Below, piece by piece: positions 22,038 to 33,252 of a stretch of 64,000 nt of DNA. Position 1 is the first letter of the stretch. The number at the start of each line of letters is the position of its first letter. The stretch spans positions 100,459,340 to 100,523,339 of the forward strand of contig OY740772.1 in assembly GCA_963513935.1 (NCBI GenBank), given 5' to 3'. Under the pieces are notes generated by a model. It did no database searches and was not told the origin of the DNA. It worked only from the letters and a program-made list of their open reading frames with translations. This stretch comes from Aphrophora alni (Eukaryota; Arthropoda; Insecta; Hemiptera; Aphrophoridae). The translations under genes and the position numbers were made by a program.

Positions 22038-22407
22038 AAGGCCAGTGCGTGAATTTGAGCTGTGGCAGTAAAGGAGGGCGGTGCTTACTGTTTTTTTAAT
22101 TCGAGCTTCTATTTTGACCACTCTTGAACCTCGTGACCACAGGGATTGTCTCTGAAGAGAACATGATTGACTCTTTGGGAGGGAACAACGTTGGCAACAA
22201 GGCAGTAGTACTCATAATTAGATTCACCCTTTAGTTGCTTAGAGTTGGTAATTAAAGATAGCGTTAAGGTGTACATTCTAAAAACTGAACCGCGAGGGGC
22301 TCGTTTTCGTGAAGTAAATTAAATTTTTTAACTTTTTTGAATGTTAAGGCTATTTTATATCAAATATTATATCATAATGTGAAAATATTTAGGTACATTA
22401 TGTTATA
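22038..22407. other. GC-moderate spacer, nothing recognised
   Basis: Richer in G and C up to about 22,170, then AT-rich. No motif was identified. Confidence 0.3.
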
Positions 22408-22725
22408 ATAAGTATTGTAAATTGTAATATGACTGTAAATTTATAATATAATTACTTTTAAATTGGATATACACTTATGTATTCCATATATCACTAAGAT
22501 GTATACACTTTTGTTTTTCTCATAATTGTTTATTTCTCGACTGAATCGTTACAAACTTTAAATATAAGTATTGTAAATTAATTGTAATATGAAGTAAATT
22601 TATAATATAATTACTTTTAAATTGGATATACACTTATGTATTCCATATATCACTAAGATGTATACACTTTTGTTTTTCTAATAATTGTTTATTTCTCGAC
22701 TGAATCGTTAAAACCTTAAATACTT
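22408..22725 (+). repeat. Tandem duplication, unit 156 bp, two copies
   Basis: The second copy starts at 22,564 and differs from the first by a handful of substitutions and small indels. Shared words include TAAATTGGATATACACTTAT and CTCGACTGAATCGTTA. A recent local duplication. Confidence 0.9.
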
Positions 22726-23034
22726 TATAATAAAGCTACCAAAAACGTTGTGTAAACATTTCAACACACTAGTTTTATAGGAAAAAGGGCGGGAATATAA
22801 AAAAACAGCGGTTAAAATAAAGTAAGACTGTTGTTACGTTAGGACAAAATATATTATTGCTGTCATCGTAATTTCATACAAGTACAATTTTCTTTTTAAA
22901 CCAACGAAAAACTATTTATTCGTTTTAAAAATCTATGAAAATAAGATTTACAAAATGATTTTTTTCAAACTGAAACTCTTTCACAACGATAATCTAATAG
23001 GGACCCAATAAACGTATCGTAAAGTAATTATGTA
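22726..23034. other. No feature seen
   Basis: Likely the C-terminal remainder or flank of the transposase relic that follows on the minus strand. Confidence 0.3.
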
Positions 23035-23230
23035 TATCTGAAGAAGTTCCTCTTCGATAACGCTCTTCAAATCCTCATCATTGTTGAAACTATGGGTGTA
23101 CAACTTCCTCCTTTACGAAAGCTTCATTAGAAAAAAGTAACACCCATTTAAATCAGGAGACCAGGGTGGCCAATTTTCTACAACCAATCCAACACTTTTG
23201 AAAATTGTTATTTAGTAATTGTGTGACTGA
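23035..23230 (-). pseudogene. Mariner/Tc1-type transposase fragment
   Basis: The minus strand gives VGLVVENWPPWSPDLN, matching the WPPRSPDLxPxDFFLW block that carries the second aspartate of the DDE triad in one widespread arthropod mariner/Tc1-like group. A frame-shifted CYFFLMK and then FNNDEDLKSVIEEELLQIY follow, matching the downstream EDLxxxIxxE block. The fragment covers the last catalytic region only. Confidence 0.7.
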
Positions 23231-23957
23231 ATTTGCAAAGCACGGGTAAGCACAAAATATCTTTGCCCATTTCCAGAATCGTAAAATGGGCGAATATTTA
23301 TTGATTTAAAATTTGTTTGTATCTATTTCTAGTTGTGGTGCTATTAGAAATATCATAAGTCATAGAGAATATGCTTTTTATAACTTTTTATAATGCATTG
23401 GTAGGCACTACCATGGACCCATCAACTAGTATAACTTTATTTTAAATTGGTGCTTTAATAGTTCCCGTTTATAAAAAAAATAATAATAAATAAATAAAAA
23501 ATATGTGTCCAAGTGTATTAATAAAAAAAAAAAAATTAGACAATTTAATTGCATAACGTACAGAAAAAAATATTGTAAACTATCTCAAAATATTTTACGA
23601 TTTACATGGATGGATTTCAGTTAAAAGTAAATGATAATATGACTGTTAATAAACACGAATCCATAACAACAACGCTTCTGTTATTGAAATACAAACTAAA
23701 GGGTCTTTATCCTTATATGGCGAGTCCTGTGGGAAATCAACTAAATAAATCCACCAACGTAGCACGTGCGGAAACAGGACGTTCCTCATTGTTACACGAC
23801 AAATAGTAAACATTATTTTTACAGAATAAAGTTATTTGTTTTCATTATTACGACTAATTTTTTTTTGTTGGGAGGGGGAGGGGATAAAAATGGAGAATTA
23901 ATTAGTATTTACGTAATTGTCTTTCGTAATGTGGATAGCTCATTTAGTGTAATTAAA
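23231..23957. other. AT-rich, no gene
   Basis: Two overlapping open stretches of about 65 codons at 23,606-23,963 have no motif and AT-driven composition; I do not call them. Confidence 0.35.
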
Positions 23958-24180
23958 ATATGATGAACCCTCAGGGGCTTACTATAGTGAGTATGGACGT
24001 GGCAGTCCCGAGGACCCAAGCTGTATTCATATATTTCTTCATGGAATCTTGTGCTAGACCCTCTCATCTTTCATTGCAGGTGTCACTTGTTCTCTTTAGA
24101 CCCTGACGCTATTACAGTATTCTAGGGTTAGATATCTCTATTTTATGGTACCCCTTTTAAAAAAAAAGAAAGAAAAAATG
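23958..24180 (-). repeat. Family B copy
   Basis: CTTACTATAGTGAGTATGG at the terminus, then GGCAGTCCCGAGGACCCAAG, and AGACCCTGACGCTATTA near the other end, in the reverse of the 18.8-kb order. Confidence 0.6.
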
Positions 24181-24429
24181 TCACGAAATAATCACACATA
24201 ATTAAAATGACTTTGTTATTGCTTCATAATAATTGTAGTAATTACAAAATTGAACACCATCGACAATATTTCATTTAGTTTAACTAATGTATAATATATT
24301 AAAAAATTATTAAATATTTATTAATTATTTTGCCGAAGTTTGTTGTCAAAATGTGAAAAAGTTTATTATATTTCAAATCGTTTTATGTTTCTAAGTATTT
24401 ATTTATGTCTTCAAGATTTTATGGTTGAC

Positions 24430-25180
24430 AGCAATTATTCACCACACTACAATATAATTGATTAAACACTGTGTCGCCTCAGCGTTGACTAACTTGGGTA
24501 GTAGTTTTTAATGACATGTAACTTGTTTCTACCTAACTTATTCTACCACCATAGTAATTTTAAAATCATGGTGACTCCCATATACTATTTAGCCTGAGCG
24601 ATTCCTCTTTGAGTTTAGTTGTAGAATTTCTGTGTTATTTCCATATTGGATTTGTTTATGAAATCCCACAGATTCAAACATACGTATAAATTAAGTTTCA
24701 GAACCAGCTTGTAAATTAAAAGTTTGTTATGTATATTGACCTCATATTTACTTTCCAAAGCCATTACAACTTTCTATATTTCATATATTTTTTTAAACAT
24801 GTTCTTTCTATCTCAGTTTTTTGCACGATGTCCTAAATATTTTGCTGTATTAAGATCTTAGTTTATTATTTATTAACAACAGTTTGGGAACAACTTTTTT
24901 GTTTGTAAAGTTAATAAATGAGTACTTATCTTAGTGTTATCCATTATTTTGTTGCTCCATCCATAACTTAATTAACAGTCAATTGTAACGGTTCTATTGA
25001 TACTTCGACATCTCATTAACTACCAAAATGTTATCGGCAAATGTTGCTGTAACCGTCTCTTCTCTTGTTGTGTAAAAGGTACAAGAGTATTCCTAAAACA
25101 CTTCCTTGGGGAATACTTGATTTTATTTCTTTTTGTCTTGAGTAGTAATAATTATTAAACTCTCAACTTGAAATTTATTT
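24430..25180 (-). pseudogene. Jockey-type reverse transcriptase relic
   Basis: Down the minus strand: 25,120-25,077 reads SIPQGSVLGILLYLL, the QGSVLGPLLY block of the palm; 25,045-25,022 gives FADN where FADD is expected, so the second catalytic aspartate is lost; near 24,905 FTNKKVVPK; near 24,827 AKYLGH; then NIHNKLLIYKLVLKLN (24,700s) and NKSNMEITQKF, matching the NKLLLYKAVLKP...SNIEILQRFQ block typical of Jockey elements; and near 24,480 a fading RRLRRH-like end. Numerous stops and shifts. Order and spacing are right for about 230 residues. A TA microsatellite at 25,186 lies directly upstream. Confidence 0.8.
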
Positions 25181-25183
25181 TTG

Positions 25184-25185
<2 letters not shown>

Positions 25186-25226
<41 letters not shown>
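25186..25226. repeat. (TA)n microsatellite
   Basis: About 20 uninterrupted units. Confidence 0.95.
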
Positions 25227-25228
<2 letters not shown>

Positions 25229-25670
25229 CGAGGGTAAGAAAACTTACAACAGTCACTAGTACTCCCATAAGTCTTAGTAGTTTGGGGGTCGACACATTAA
25301 AACCACCTCCCTAAGCAAGTGAGCTTTTGTCGCTCATCTATTAACATTACTTTATTAAAATATATGAATTCAAAAATAAGTTATAGATGGTTTCATTTTA
25401 AATTCCGCAGGCAGAATCCAGTTCCATTAAAAAATGTGCACACAAGGCCCATAAAGCTTTCAGAATTTAAGCTAACCGACATGATTTATCACTATATTTA
25501 TATTTTAAGTAATAACGTAATAAATAGGTTTTGTAACAAAGAATCGATTTCATGTAAGTAAAATATTATCCACCCCCAAAGTGCAAAATAATACTGCAAT
25601 TTTGAATAAATAAAATGAAAATGTTTTAACATATTGTAAGTAGATTATGAAAATTACCCTCAAAAGTTAG
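25227..25670. other. No gene seen
   Basis: An 80-codon open stretch at 25,319-25,561 shows no recognised motif and is rich in K, N and I as expected from AT content. Confidence 0.3.
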
Positions 25671-25672
25671 GG

Positions 25673-25780
25673 TAATCATCATCTTTTAGAAGATGAGTTT
25701 TTAATCAACTCTAGACTCAATTGTTTTATTTTAATCAGAGTTTAGAGTTGATTAAAAACTCATCTTCTAAAAGCATCATT
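25673..25780. mobile_element. Palindrome with arms of about 45 bp
   Basis: Positions 25,673-25,718 and 25,738-25,780 are inverted repeats with only two or three differences (shared word TAGAAGATGAGTTTTTAATC). The loop is about 20 bases. A small fold-back or hairpin element of unknown family. Confidence 0.8.
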
Positions 25781-25894
25781 ACTGCCGAGCTCATGTAAGA
25801 GTAGGTGAAACACAGACGAAAAGCCTTTTTATGAAATGAGGAGCGCCAAGGGCAATCAATCTTGGCTTACCTTGATATAAAGATATTTTGTTTA

Positions 25895-26165
25895 TTTTAC
25901 CACACTCAGGGACTCACTATAATTAATGCTAGCGTGACAAACCCGAGAGATGCCAACTGTATCTACACATTATTTTTACATATTCACTTTATCTTTCATA
26001 TCAGGTTTTTGTTGGCTAACTTTTCTTCTCTTTTTACCCTGACGCTATTAGAGAAACCGAGGGCTGGGGTCGTTATTTTTTATTCTTTTCTACCTTTTTT
26101 TTTACATGGCGATGATAATTGAAGATACTTTCGTCTTTACAAATAAATTTGATTATTTTAGTAAT
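25895..26165 (-). repeat. Family B copy
   Basis: GACTCACTATAATTAATG at one end, then CCCGAGAGATGCCAACTG, and ACCCTGACGCTATTAGAG, then ACATGGCGATGATAATTG. Its far end is shared with the tandem duplication that starts at about 26,094. Confidence 0.55.
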
Positions 26166-26727
26166 ATATACATTTTTAATTGAATTAAGTACGAGCGAAA
26201 TAATTTAAATTAAAATCCAATCAAGTATTTTTTTTATTCCCTTCTGTAAAATATTAAATCAATATATTAGAAAATGAAAATTTGAAAATAGAAATTATAA
26301 ATTAAGTATATATGCCTTAAAAAATCTAGTTTTGGTTACCAAGAGACAATTGATAACTAAAGTAATACACAAATAATGTTTTTGATTGTAAAATTATATA
26401 AAAATCTTGATATACCTTTTTTTTTTACATAACGATGATAACTGAAGAGACTTTCGTCTTTATAAATAAATTTGATTATTTTAGTTTATTATAGATTATT
26501 ATATATACATTTTTAATTGAATTAAGTACGAGCGAAATAGTTTAAATTAAAATCCAATCAAGTATTTTTTTTTTATTCCCTTCTGTAAAATATTAAATCA
26601 ATATATTAGAAAGTAAAAATTTGAATATAGAAATATGCCTTTAAAAAATCTAGATTTGGTTACCAAGAGACAATTAATAACTAAATGAATGTTTTTGATC
26701 GTAAATTATATAAAAATCTTGATAGTA
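26094..26727 (+). repeat. Tandem duplication, unit about 320 bp, two copies
   Basis: The block from GATGATAATTGAAGATACTT through GAGCGAAATAATTTAAATTA to AAAATCTTGATA is repeated from about 26,416 with few changes and two short deletions in the second copy. Period about 323 bp. Confidence 0.85.
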
Positions 26728-26775
26728 AGTACCTGTATATGATATACAGCGTCAGTTGTACTTACTATAGTAGCG
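26728..26775 (-). repeat. Family B terminal fragment
   Basis: Contains TGTACTTACTATAGTAG, the terminal palindrome region only. Confidence 0.35.
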
Positions 26776-26984
26776 GATACATTTTGATAATTCAAATGGT
26801 GTGAAGCAAACATTATAAATGAACAATAAAATCGCCATTCATATCAACGAATTCATTATCAAACACATCGTTACAATACAAGATTAAATGAACTTGCGGA
26901 TATATTCGATTTTGAGAACCCCTTAGTTTAAAACAACGGTGGTGGAATTATATCTGACTTATGTATAGTTCTCTACAGCGCAAT

Positions 26985-27265
26985 AAGTGGAGAGATTTAA
27001 ATCAAATTTGGTATCTGGGTATATTTGGTTATTTCTCGATTTCAATCGAATACGATTTACACTGAGATTTTGCTTTATATCACAAGTGAAGCAAGTTTAG
27101 GTCCTATGATTTTTTTTTTCAGAAATGCAGCAGTAACTTATCTTCATCATCAGATATGATTGTTCACTTTTTGACTGACAATGATCTAACGAATAGTTGT
27201 TGTTGGTTTTAGTTGGTGGGGTGAATGAAAATGTGATTAATGATTTTGCACACCTTTTATTTTAA
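26985..27265 (+). repeat. Family A copy
   Basis: CTCGATTTCAATCGAATACG, ATATCACAAGTGAAGCAAG, TTTGACTGACAATGATCTAA and TTTTTAGTTGG-like words in order; the 5-prime third is missing. Confidence 0.65.
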
Positions 27266-27662
27266 TTAAATTTTGTATGCGTGATACCGCTAAGGAAACT
27301 GGGATCGGTAAAGTGAATCATTATTACAGGATATTGGATTTTTAATATTTATTGGATAATATTAATCCAATATATAGTAAGACTAAGAAGAAACATTTTC
27401 AATAATGAAAAAAATCTGCAGGAGCATTTATTAGATATAAGGGGAAGGAAATTACTGTATATATTAATTTTGTACAAAGTTGTTTAAAATTATTCTAAAT
27501 AAATTTATAAAATAAATAAATACGTACTTTATATTTTTAATTTTGTAAACATGGGCGTTCAAATATAAACTGGAATTATAAAATAGAACATAAAAAATAA
27601 CGCCTTTCAACGATAAAATCAAGGTCTTCAGTAATTCACAATCTACAATAACTAAATTACAC
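27266..27662. other. No gene seen
   Basis: AT-rich sequence leading into the 45-bp minisatellite; nothing else is supported. Confidence 0.35.
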
Positions 27663-28508
27663 CGCGTTTGCATAAATAAACGTTCTATTTGTGTTCATGC
27701 GTTTGAATAAATAAACGTACTATTTGTGAGAATTTGTGTTCATGCGTTTGAATAAATAAACGTACTATTTGTGAGAATATGTGTGCATGGGTTTGAATAA
27801 ATAAACGTACTACTTGTGAGAATAAGTGTGCATGGGTTTGAATAAATACACGTACTATTTGTGAGAATATGTGTGCATGGGTTTAAATAAATAAACGTAC
27901 TATTTGTGAGAATCTGTGTGCATTCGTTTTAATAAAAAAACGTACTATTTGTGAGAATATGTGTGCATGGGTTTGAATAAATAAACGTACTACTTGTGAG
28001 AATAAGTGTGCATGGGTTTGAATAAATACACGTACTATTTGTGAGAATATGTGTGCATGGGTTTAAATAAATAAACGTACTATTTGTGAGAATCTGTGTG
28101 CATTCGTTTTAATAAAAAAACGTACTATTTGTGAGAATATGTGTGCATGGGTTTGAATAAATAAACGTACTACTTGTGAGAATAAGTGTGCATGGGTTTG
28201 AATAAATACACGTACTATTTGTGAGAATATGTGTGCATGGGTTTAAATAAATAAACGTACTATTTGTGAGAATCTGTGTGCATTCGTTTTAATAAAAAAA
28301 CGTACTATTTGTGAGAATATTACGTGTGCATGGGTTTGAATAAATAAACGTACTACTTGTGAGAATAAGTGTGCATGGGTTTGAATAAATAAACGTACTA
28401 TTTGTGAGAATATGTGTGCATGGGTTTGAATAAATAAACGTACTATTTGTGAGAATTTGTGTTTATCCATTTGCATAAATAAACATACTATTTGTGGGAA
28501 TATGTGTT
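27663..28508 (+). repeat. 45-bp minisatellite with a 180-bp higher-order unit
   Basis: About 18 units of 45 bp built on GCGTTTGAATAAATAAACG then TACTATTTGTGAGAATATG. Within it, 27,781-27,960, 27,961-28,140 and 28,141-28,320 are identical 180-base blocks of four distinguishable units each, so recent amplification acted on a four-unit block. The unit resembles sequence just outside the hammerhead-like motif of the 45.1-kb fold-back (GCGTTTGATTAGGTAAACG, then TTTTTGTGAGAGCTTG). The sequence after the array (AAGCCAAGCTCAATATTTAT) also matches that locus. Because 45 is a multiple of three, a repetitive reading frame appears on the minus strand; it is not a gene. Confidence 0.95.
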
Positions 28509-28585
28509 AAAGTTTTATTCTATCAAGTATATCATCTAACAAGCCAAGCTCAATATTTATCTATAGAAATTTATAAACTAAATTT
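28509..28585 (+). repeat. Flank shared with the 45.3-kb locus
   Basis: ATCTAACAAGCCAAGCTCAA then TATTTATCTATAG matches ATCTCACAAGTCAAGCTCAA then TATTTATTTATAG at 45,330-45,362. Confidence 0.6.
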
Positions 28586-28639
28586 AATTTATTTAATGCA
28601 ATGAAATTTATACTATTCTAATTATTTATTGACTTGTAA

Positions 28640-28990
28640 CTATTTGTCTATGGAGTCTCCTCCAACTGCAATACATATGTTCCAGGAAGTTTATTAATTC
28701 AAGAAGAGTAACACTATGTAACAAATTCATGCACCTCATTCATTTAACCTCCTTACTAGTGTCAAATTATTTCCCTACTAAATTTTGTTTAAATGGGTTA
28801 CACGTGAAATGTCTTATGGTCTAGCACCATAGGACCTTTCACTTGTTAGCCCATCTAAACAATCTAGATCTGACTATATGAAGGGTGAGGTAGGACCTTT
28901 CATTTGAGTTTCTGTAGACTTTCATGTTAGTGTAGGGGCGAACGTTGTCCTTAAAAGAATCAGACTGTATGTTGGGCAAATATCCACTAG
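28640..28990 (-). pseudogene. Mariner transposase relic (C-terminal half)
   Basis: On the minus strand, near 28,955-28,925, FKDNVRPYTNMKV matches the second catalytic block of mariner (LHDNARPHTA); a shifted frame then reads VLPHPSYSQI, matching EVLPHPxYSPDLAP, with the last aspartate lost. The ORF ends CIAVGGDSIDK followed by TAG at 28,648, a typical mariner terminus (CxxxxGDYxxK). An inverted repeat at 28,788-28,860 replaces the stretch where the DYHLF block should lie. Frameshifted and dead. Confidence 0.75.
28788..28860. repeat. Imperfect hairpin inside the mariner relic
   Basis: TTTAAATGGGTTACACGTGA and its near-complement at 28,835-28,860 make an arm of about 33 bp with a five-base loop. 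It may be a partial inverted duplication. Confidence 0.55.
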
Positions 28991-29734
28991 GAACTCTCCT
29001 TTTGGATTTTCTTCCTCTCTTAAAATCTTAGAATAGTACTAATCACCAATAGTTTAATGTTCTGTAAGATAATTGAGGTACATTATTTCTGAATCCAAGA
29101 AGAGTGTGGTCAAAATTTTCCCAAGTGATAATGTGGTTTTAAATTTCCGTAGCGAAGGAGAGCTAGGATATTGCCATTGCGACATATCAAATGGCAGTTA
29201 CATTAAACAGTCTTTTATTCATATCTGGAGTTTTAATATATACTACACTAAATTAGATAACAGTTTATATTGATTAATTTAAAAATATATTATTTTTAAA
29301 TAAATGCCATTTTTAAACATTTGTTTAAATTATTTTTCACATAAAATGCATTAAAAATACCTCTACTACTTTTTATGTTTTATTAAAGCCATATAAAATA
29401 ATTTTACCAAACCAATTTATAAAACTAAAATATAACTTTAGTAGATAATAATAACTAATCATTTCCATAACTGTCTAATGAAGTTATAAAAATTACTAAA
29501 TTATTCATATAAGTTTTAAGTCAAATTACAATAGTTATTTAAAAAATATTTATTATATAGATAGGCAATAATAACAAATAGTTTTTCAATTTTACATTAT
29601 TTGAATCAATTTTGTTAGGTTAGCTACATAGGTTTATTAGGTACTCTGTGTGGTTTGTGTTGTTACTGTTGGTAGTGGAAGTATTTTTTAATTCTTTTAA
29701 ATTAAACTGTGATTAGGGAGTCATTGTAGTAATG
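28991..29734. other. AT-rich, no gene
   Basis: No supported feature. The TIR of the transposase relic that follows could lie here but I could not locate it. Confidence 0.3.
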
Positions 29735-30704
29735 CGTGGGTTCTTACATTGGCTGTGGTAATGCCACAGCTTCCGCTGGAGAATATCAAAGGCGTTATCC
29801 CAACCGCAGGATTCCAAATTCTAAAACAATTAGTGAGATATTCCATAAACTTCAGAAAACTGTTTCACTTCCCACTTTTAATACCAGCTATTAACGTTTA
29901 GTACAACACCACGCTGATATTGATGAAATTATAATTTATCCTGTTAAACATAATTCAGGTATAATACTCGCTACTCGTCAGGTACTACAAGAGTCAAAGT
30001 CTCACATTCTACGGTGTGGAGTGGAACCTTTAATAAAAACCAGTTTTATCTTTCCACAAACAAACAATTCAGGATCTACATCCAGGATACAGTCTACGTC
30101 GTTCTGAAATTGATTAAATACAAATTCTTAACTTTATACAAAACAATTTTCTTAACGACGAAGGACATTATTTCACTAGCGAAGGTGTCAAAAGTTTCGC
30201 AATGATCACACTTGTGTAGAAATTAATCACACTTCAACGGTGAAACCCAACTTTCAAATACAGATTTATTGTGGCTTAATTCACAATCAGTTAATCTGAC
30301 CATTCATATTCCCAGGATATTTTAAGTTTACTTATAATTTCATAAAGAAGAATTGCAAAAGCTGCTGGGAAAAGTACCTCTCTTTGAGAAGCCGAATGTA
30401 CTTCAGGCTGGAACGTGCAGCAACTCTTCATTTTTCAAAAGCCGTTTCCTCCCACTTAAATCAGCGTTTCCTTAAGCAGTGGTCGGTCGTGAAGGTCCAC
30501 ATCCTGGCCCCCACGTTCAACAGATCTAATAGCATTCGATTATTGTATTTGGGTGTGTATGTAAACTGTTGTGTGCGAAAAAAGGTGACTCTCACAAAGA
30601 ATGAAAAATCCAGCAAAACTAAAAATAGCAACGAAACAATCGATAAACGGACAAAGAAATGTGTTGAAGTTCAACGACTTCTTTTTGAACATTGTTTTTG
30701 TTAA
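29735..30704 (+). pseudogene. Near full-length mariner/Tc1-type transposase pseudogene
   Basis: Plus-strand pieces follow the family order. 29,751 onward: GCGNATASAGEYQRRYPNRR then PNSKTISEIFHKL (the N-terminal helix-turn-helix region of one widespread arthropod group). About 30,068: QDLHPGYSLRRSEI then ILNFIQNNFLNDEGHYFTS, where NDEGH at 30,154 matches the first catalytic TDE(G/S)H with the aspartate kept. About 30,345: KEELQKLLGKVPL. About 30,430: LHFSKAVSSHLNQRF, matching HF...VR.YL...F before the second catalytic region. 30,661-30,692: CVEVQRLLFEH, matching the C-terminal CIExxGGHFEHLL. Total about 970 bases is near the expected size. Stops and shifts occur between blocks, so it is inactive. 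Confidence 0.85.
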
Positions 30705-31394
30705 TTATAATATTCAGTATTTTTGATTTGAGATTAATTTTGTTGTACGTTGTACTTTGTTTCCATTAACTCTATTTGTTTTTTTATAAATAGCCATACT
30801 TGATTCATCAGGTTAAAAATACAAATATTTGGAAACAAAACTGATCAAAATTCGAAAAAAATTGTTTTAGTCTATTCTTGGTTATTGTAGATAATTTGTT
30901 GATAACTCTGTTATCTTTTTAAATACAAAAAAAAAATTATTTTGTTTGTCAATATAATACGAAAATATTTTGTTTCTTGAAATATTGTAAAGTAAACAAT
31001 ATTCGAAATACTTGAAGTTAAACATTTTAAACGGCCGCCATTTTGAAAATATATTAAATGAAGTCTTTGTTTTTGACACATATAAACAGTTACATTACAA
31101 ATGCGTTTACAAAATCTGATATCAATAACTCATCTGTTTCCAACGATATAACTTTTTTTTTATATAAAAAGATAAAAATGGCGCAAAGCCTGAAACGAAG
31201 CACTTCCGGACGCATGTTTCATGAACTTTTTTCTTTGTCTTCACTTGGAGAATGTGCTCAGAGTGCCCGAAGAACTTTTGCACAACCTGTGTATAAGGTT
31301 TCAATTCTTTATCGTTTATACAAGTTTTCATTCCAAATGTGAATCTTTACTTTTTTCCAATGGTATTTATGATTATCGGTGTTTTAAATTTACT
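30705..31394. other. AT-rich, no gene
   Basis: Two overlapping open stretches on opposite strands at 31,058-31,342 lack motifs. A GGCCGCCATTTT word near 31,034 recurs near 1,260 and 18,070, possibly one more repeat. Confidence 0.3.
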
Positions 31395-31520
31395 TAATAT
31401 AAGTTTATCACGTGAAAATGAGAGTTGATTTATACTCTCGAAACGTCATGAATTAATTTTTATATACTAAAATGATGACAAATATCCGATTAGCAGTATC
31501 AATAATATGAACAATTCATT
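31395..31520 (+). repeat. Family E copy with hairpin
   Basis: GAGAGTTGATTTATACTCTC forms a short stem and is followed by GAAACGTCATGAATTA and later by CGATTAGCAGTATCAATAAT. Matches the 7.3-kb copy block by block. The stem plus GAAACGTC again resembles the second half of a hammerhead core. Confidence 0.5.
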
Positions 31521-32764
31521 GTCAAGTAATTTAAAAATCGGAATAATTACAAAGGTTTTGTACTTTTACGACAGTTTATGTTTTTATTTTTTAAATTTTA
31601 TGCCCGTAAAATATTTAATACTTAGAGAATAAATCAAAATTAATGACAACTTTACACTTTCAAATAACAAATTTATATAACGTTTTGGGAAAAAATAAGA
31701 CAACCTTCAATATTAAAACTTGAATGACTTGATATGTCTGTTCGTATTATTATTACCATGTTTTCTGGTAGGAAAAGTTATCTGAAATAACATACATTTT
31801 AATTATAATATAAAATACATCTTCTTAAAGTAAGAAAATACCTGATTAAAAACGTGAATCTTGTTGTAAGTTAAAAATTCGCGTTTTTAACACATTAGCT
31901 TACATAATTCACGTTTAACGAGCCATGAAATACGTTTGCTTTGCACAAAGTCAGAATAACAACTGAAGTAAAATGTCCTGTACTGCGCAGAATCTTCATC
32001 AGTACAGGGGAGTATTAAATTACAAGCCTAGGCAATGAGTTGAAATGTTTTTTGGAGATTTATTTAAAAAATCAATTTGTTTCCACTGAGGTTTGAGAAG
32101 CGTGTAAACTACTACTAGATGTAAATATGACGACATTTTGAAAATAGTATTTTTATAGTTTTCGATCATATGAACAAAGAGTGGATATTTGTGTAGAATT
32201 GTTTCTTCTTTTGCCTCTTTATTTTTTCACAAGGTTGTGAAAATATTTTATATTATAAATTGTTGTTTTTTCCAATCAAGAGAAATAAATAGATAATTTT
32301 CTTAGAAACAGAAATAAAGCAACTGTATCATGTGAAAAATAAACTTCCTGTCAAAATTAAAATGGAAGAGTACAAAATAAAATTTGAATTTTCTAAAGGA
32401 CTGGCTTTTGAGAATGGACGATGTTGAGAGCTTGTTGAATGTGAACTTGAGATGAAACATTGAAGTGTATTTTGCACGTGTGTGTCTGAGAGAGAGATAG
32501 AGAAGGGGAATGAGAATGAATGCGTTTGTTAAAATTAAGAACAGTAAGATTTTGAGTGAGTATTAACAATATGTAGAAGAATATATCAAACTTTTTTTTG
32601 AAGTAAATGTTGATTTTTTATTTAAACAACTATAATGTAATTTTTTTCCTAATATTTTGCTGTTTTATTTATTTTTCGTTGTAATAGTAATGTTTGTATT
32701 TATTAATAATTGATGGTAGTGTTATGTATATGTTATATTTTCTTCATTTGATTATAGGATTAGA
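31521..32764. other. No gene; one hairpin
   Basis: A nine-base-pair hairpin at 31,977-32,008 (CCTGTACTG ... CAGTACAGG) contains ACTGATGAAG on the minus strand. The rest is AT-rich. A purine-rich patch near 32,400-32,560 includes a short GA tract. Confidence 0.35.
31977..32008 (-). other. Hairpin with canonical CTGATGA but no GAAA
   Basis: On the minus strand CCTGTACTGATGAAG, then ATTCTGCG, then CAGTACAGG. The nine-base stem is perfect. It resembles the other hairpins in the window, but the GAAA half of a hammerhead is missing. Confidence 0.35.
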
Positions 32765-33140
32765 TTAAAAAGAGAGGTTAAAGGGCTAAACCGGTCCTTG
32801 GCATCGCGACCATTGACCTATTAGTGCAACTAAACCTTTTAATTCTACACAGATTTTTTGTAGTTCACTCACTAGCTCGTCCATTGAGAGTTCACCAAGA
32901 GTTTGGATGCCTAAACACCAATAGGTACCTCTTATTGGCAAGGGCCTCACAATCAAAGATTATATGAGCAACGGTCTCCTCAACCGTCATGTATAGTTAA
33001 CAGACAGTTTCGCAATGGTATTCTCCTATCCTGCGCAAGTACACCCTCATACCACTTTGTCCCGGAATAAGTCCCGTGATTTGTCCGAGTTGCTCCCTAC
33101 CCAAGGTCAATACTACCCCTCCAGGTCTACCTAAAGAGAT
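32765..33140 (-). pseudogene. Jockey/R1-type ORF2 C-terminal relic
   Basis: The minus strand reads LGREQLGQITGLIPGQSGMR then VYLRRIGEYHCETVC (33,115-33,015), matching the block in which non-LTR pol ends read L.R.Q...ITGL.TGH..L..HL.R.G......CR.C. ETVAHIIFDCEALANKRY (about 32,980-32,925) matches ET..HILC.C.AL...R. Further down, with one shift, MDELVSELQKICVELKGL and ALIGQWSR follow. This region is the RNase H-like/zinc-binding tail. GC-richer than its flanks. At least two frameshifts and one stop. Confidence 0.75.
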
Positions 33141-33252
33141 CATTTAATTATAGTGATTGCTATAAAATTATTTAAAAAAAATTAATAACCAGTTAACCGT
33201 TTTTTATGTAAGTACGGACAACCATAAAATATATAAACAAATAATAGTTATT

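Noticed and set aside
28243..28476. Repetitive 77-codon minus-strand frame
   Set aside because: A by-product of a 45-bp (multiple of three) minisatellite; no start context or independent evidence.
30384..30704. 106-codon plus-strand frame as a gene
   Set aside because: It is one surviving frame of the transposase pseudogene at 29,735-30,704, not an independent gene.
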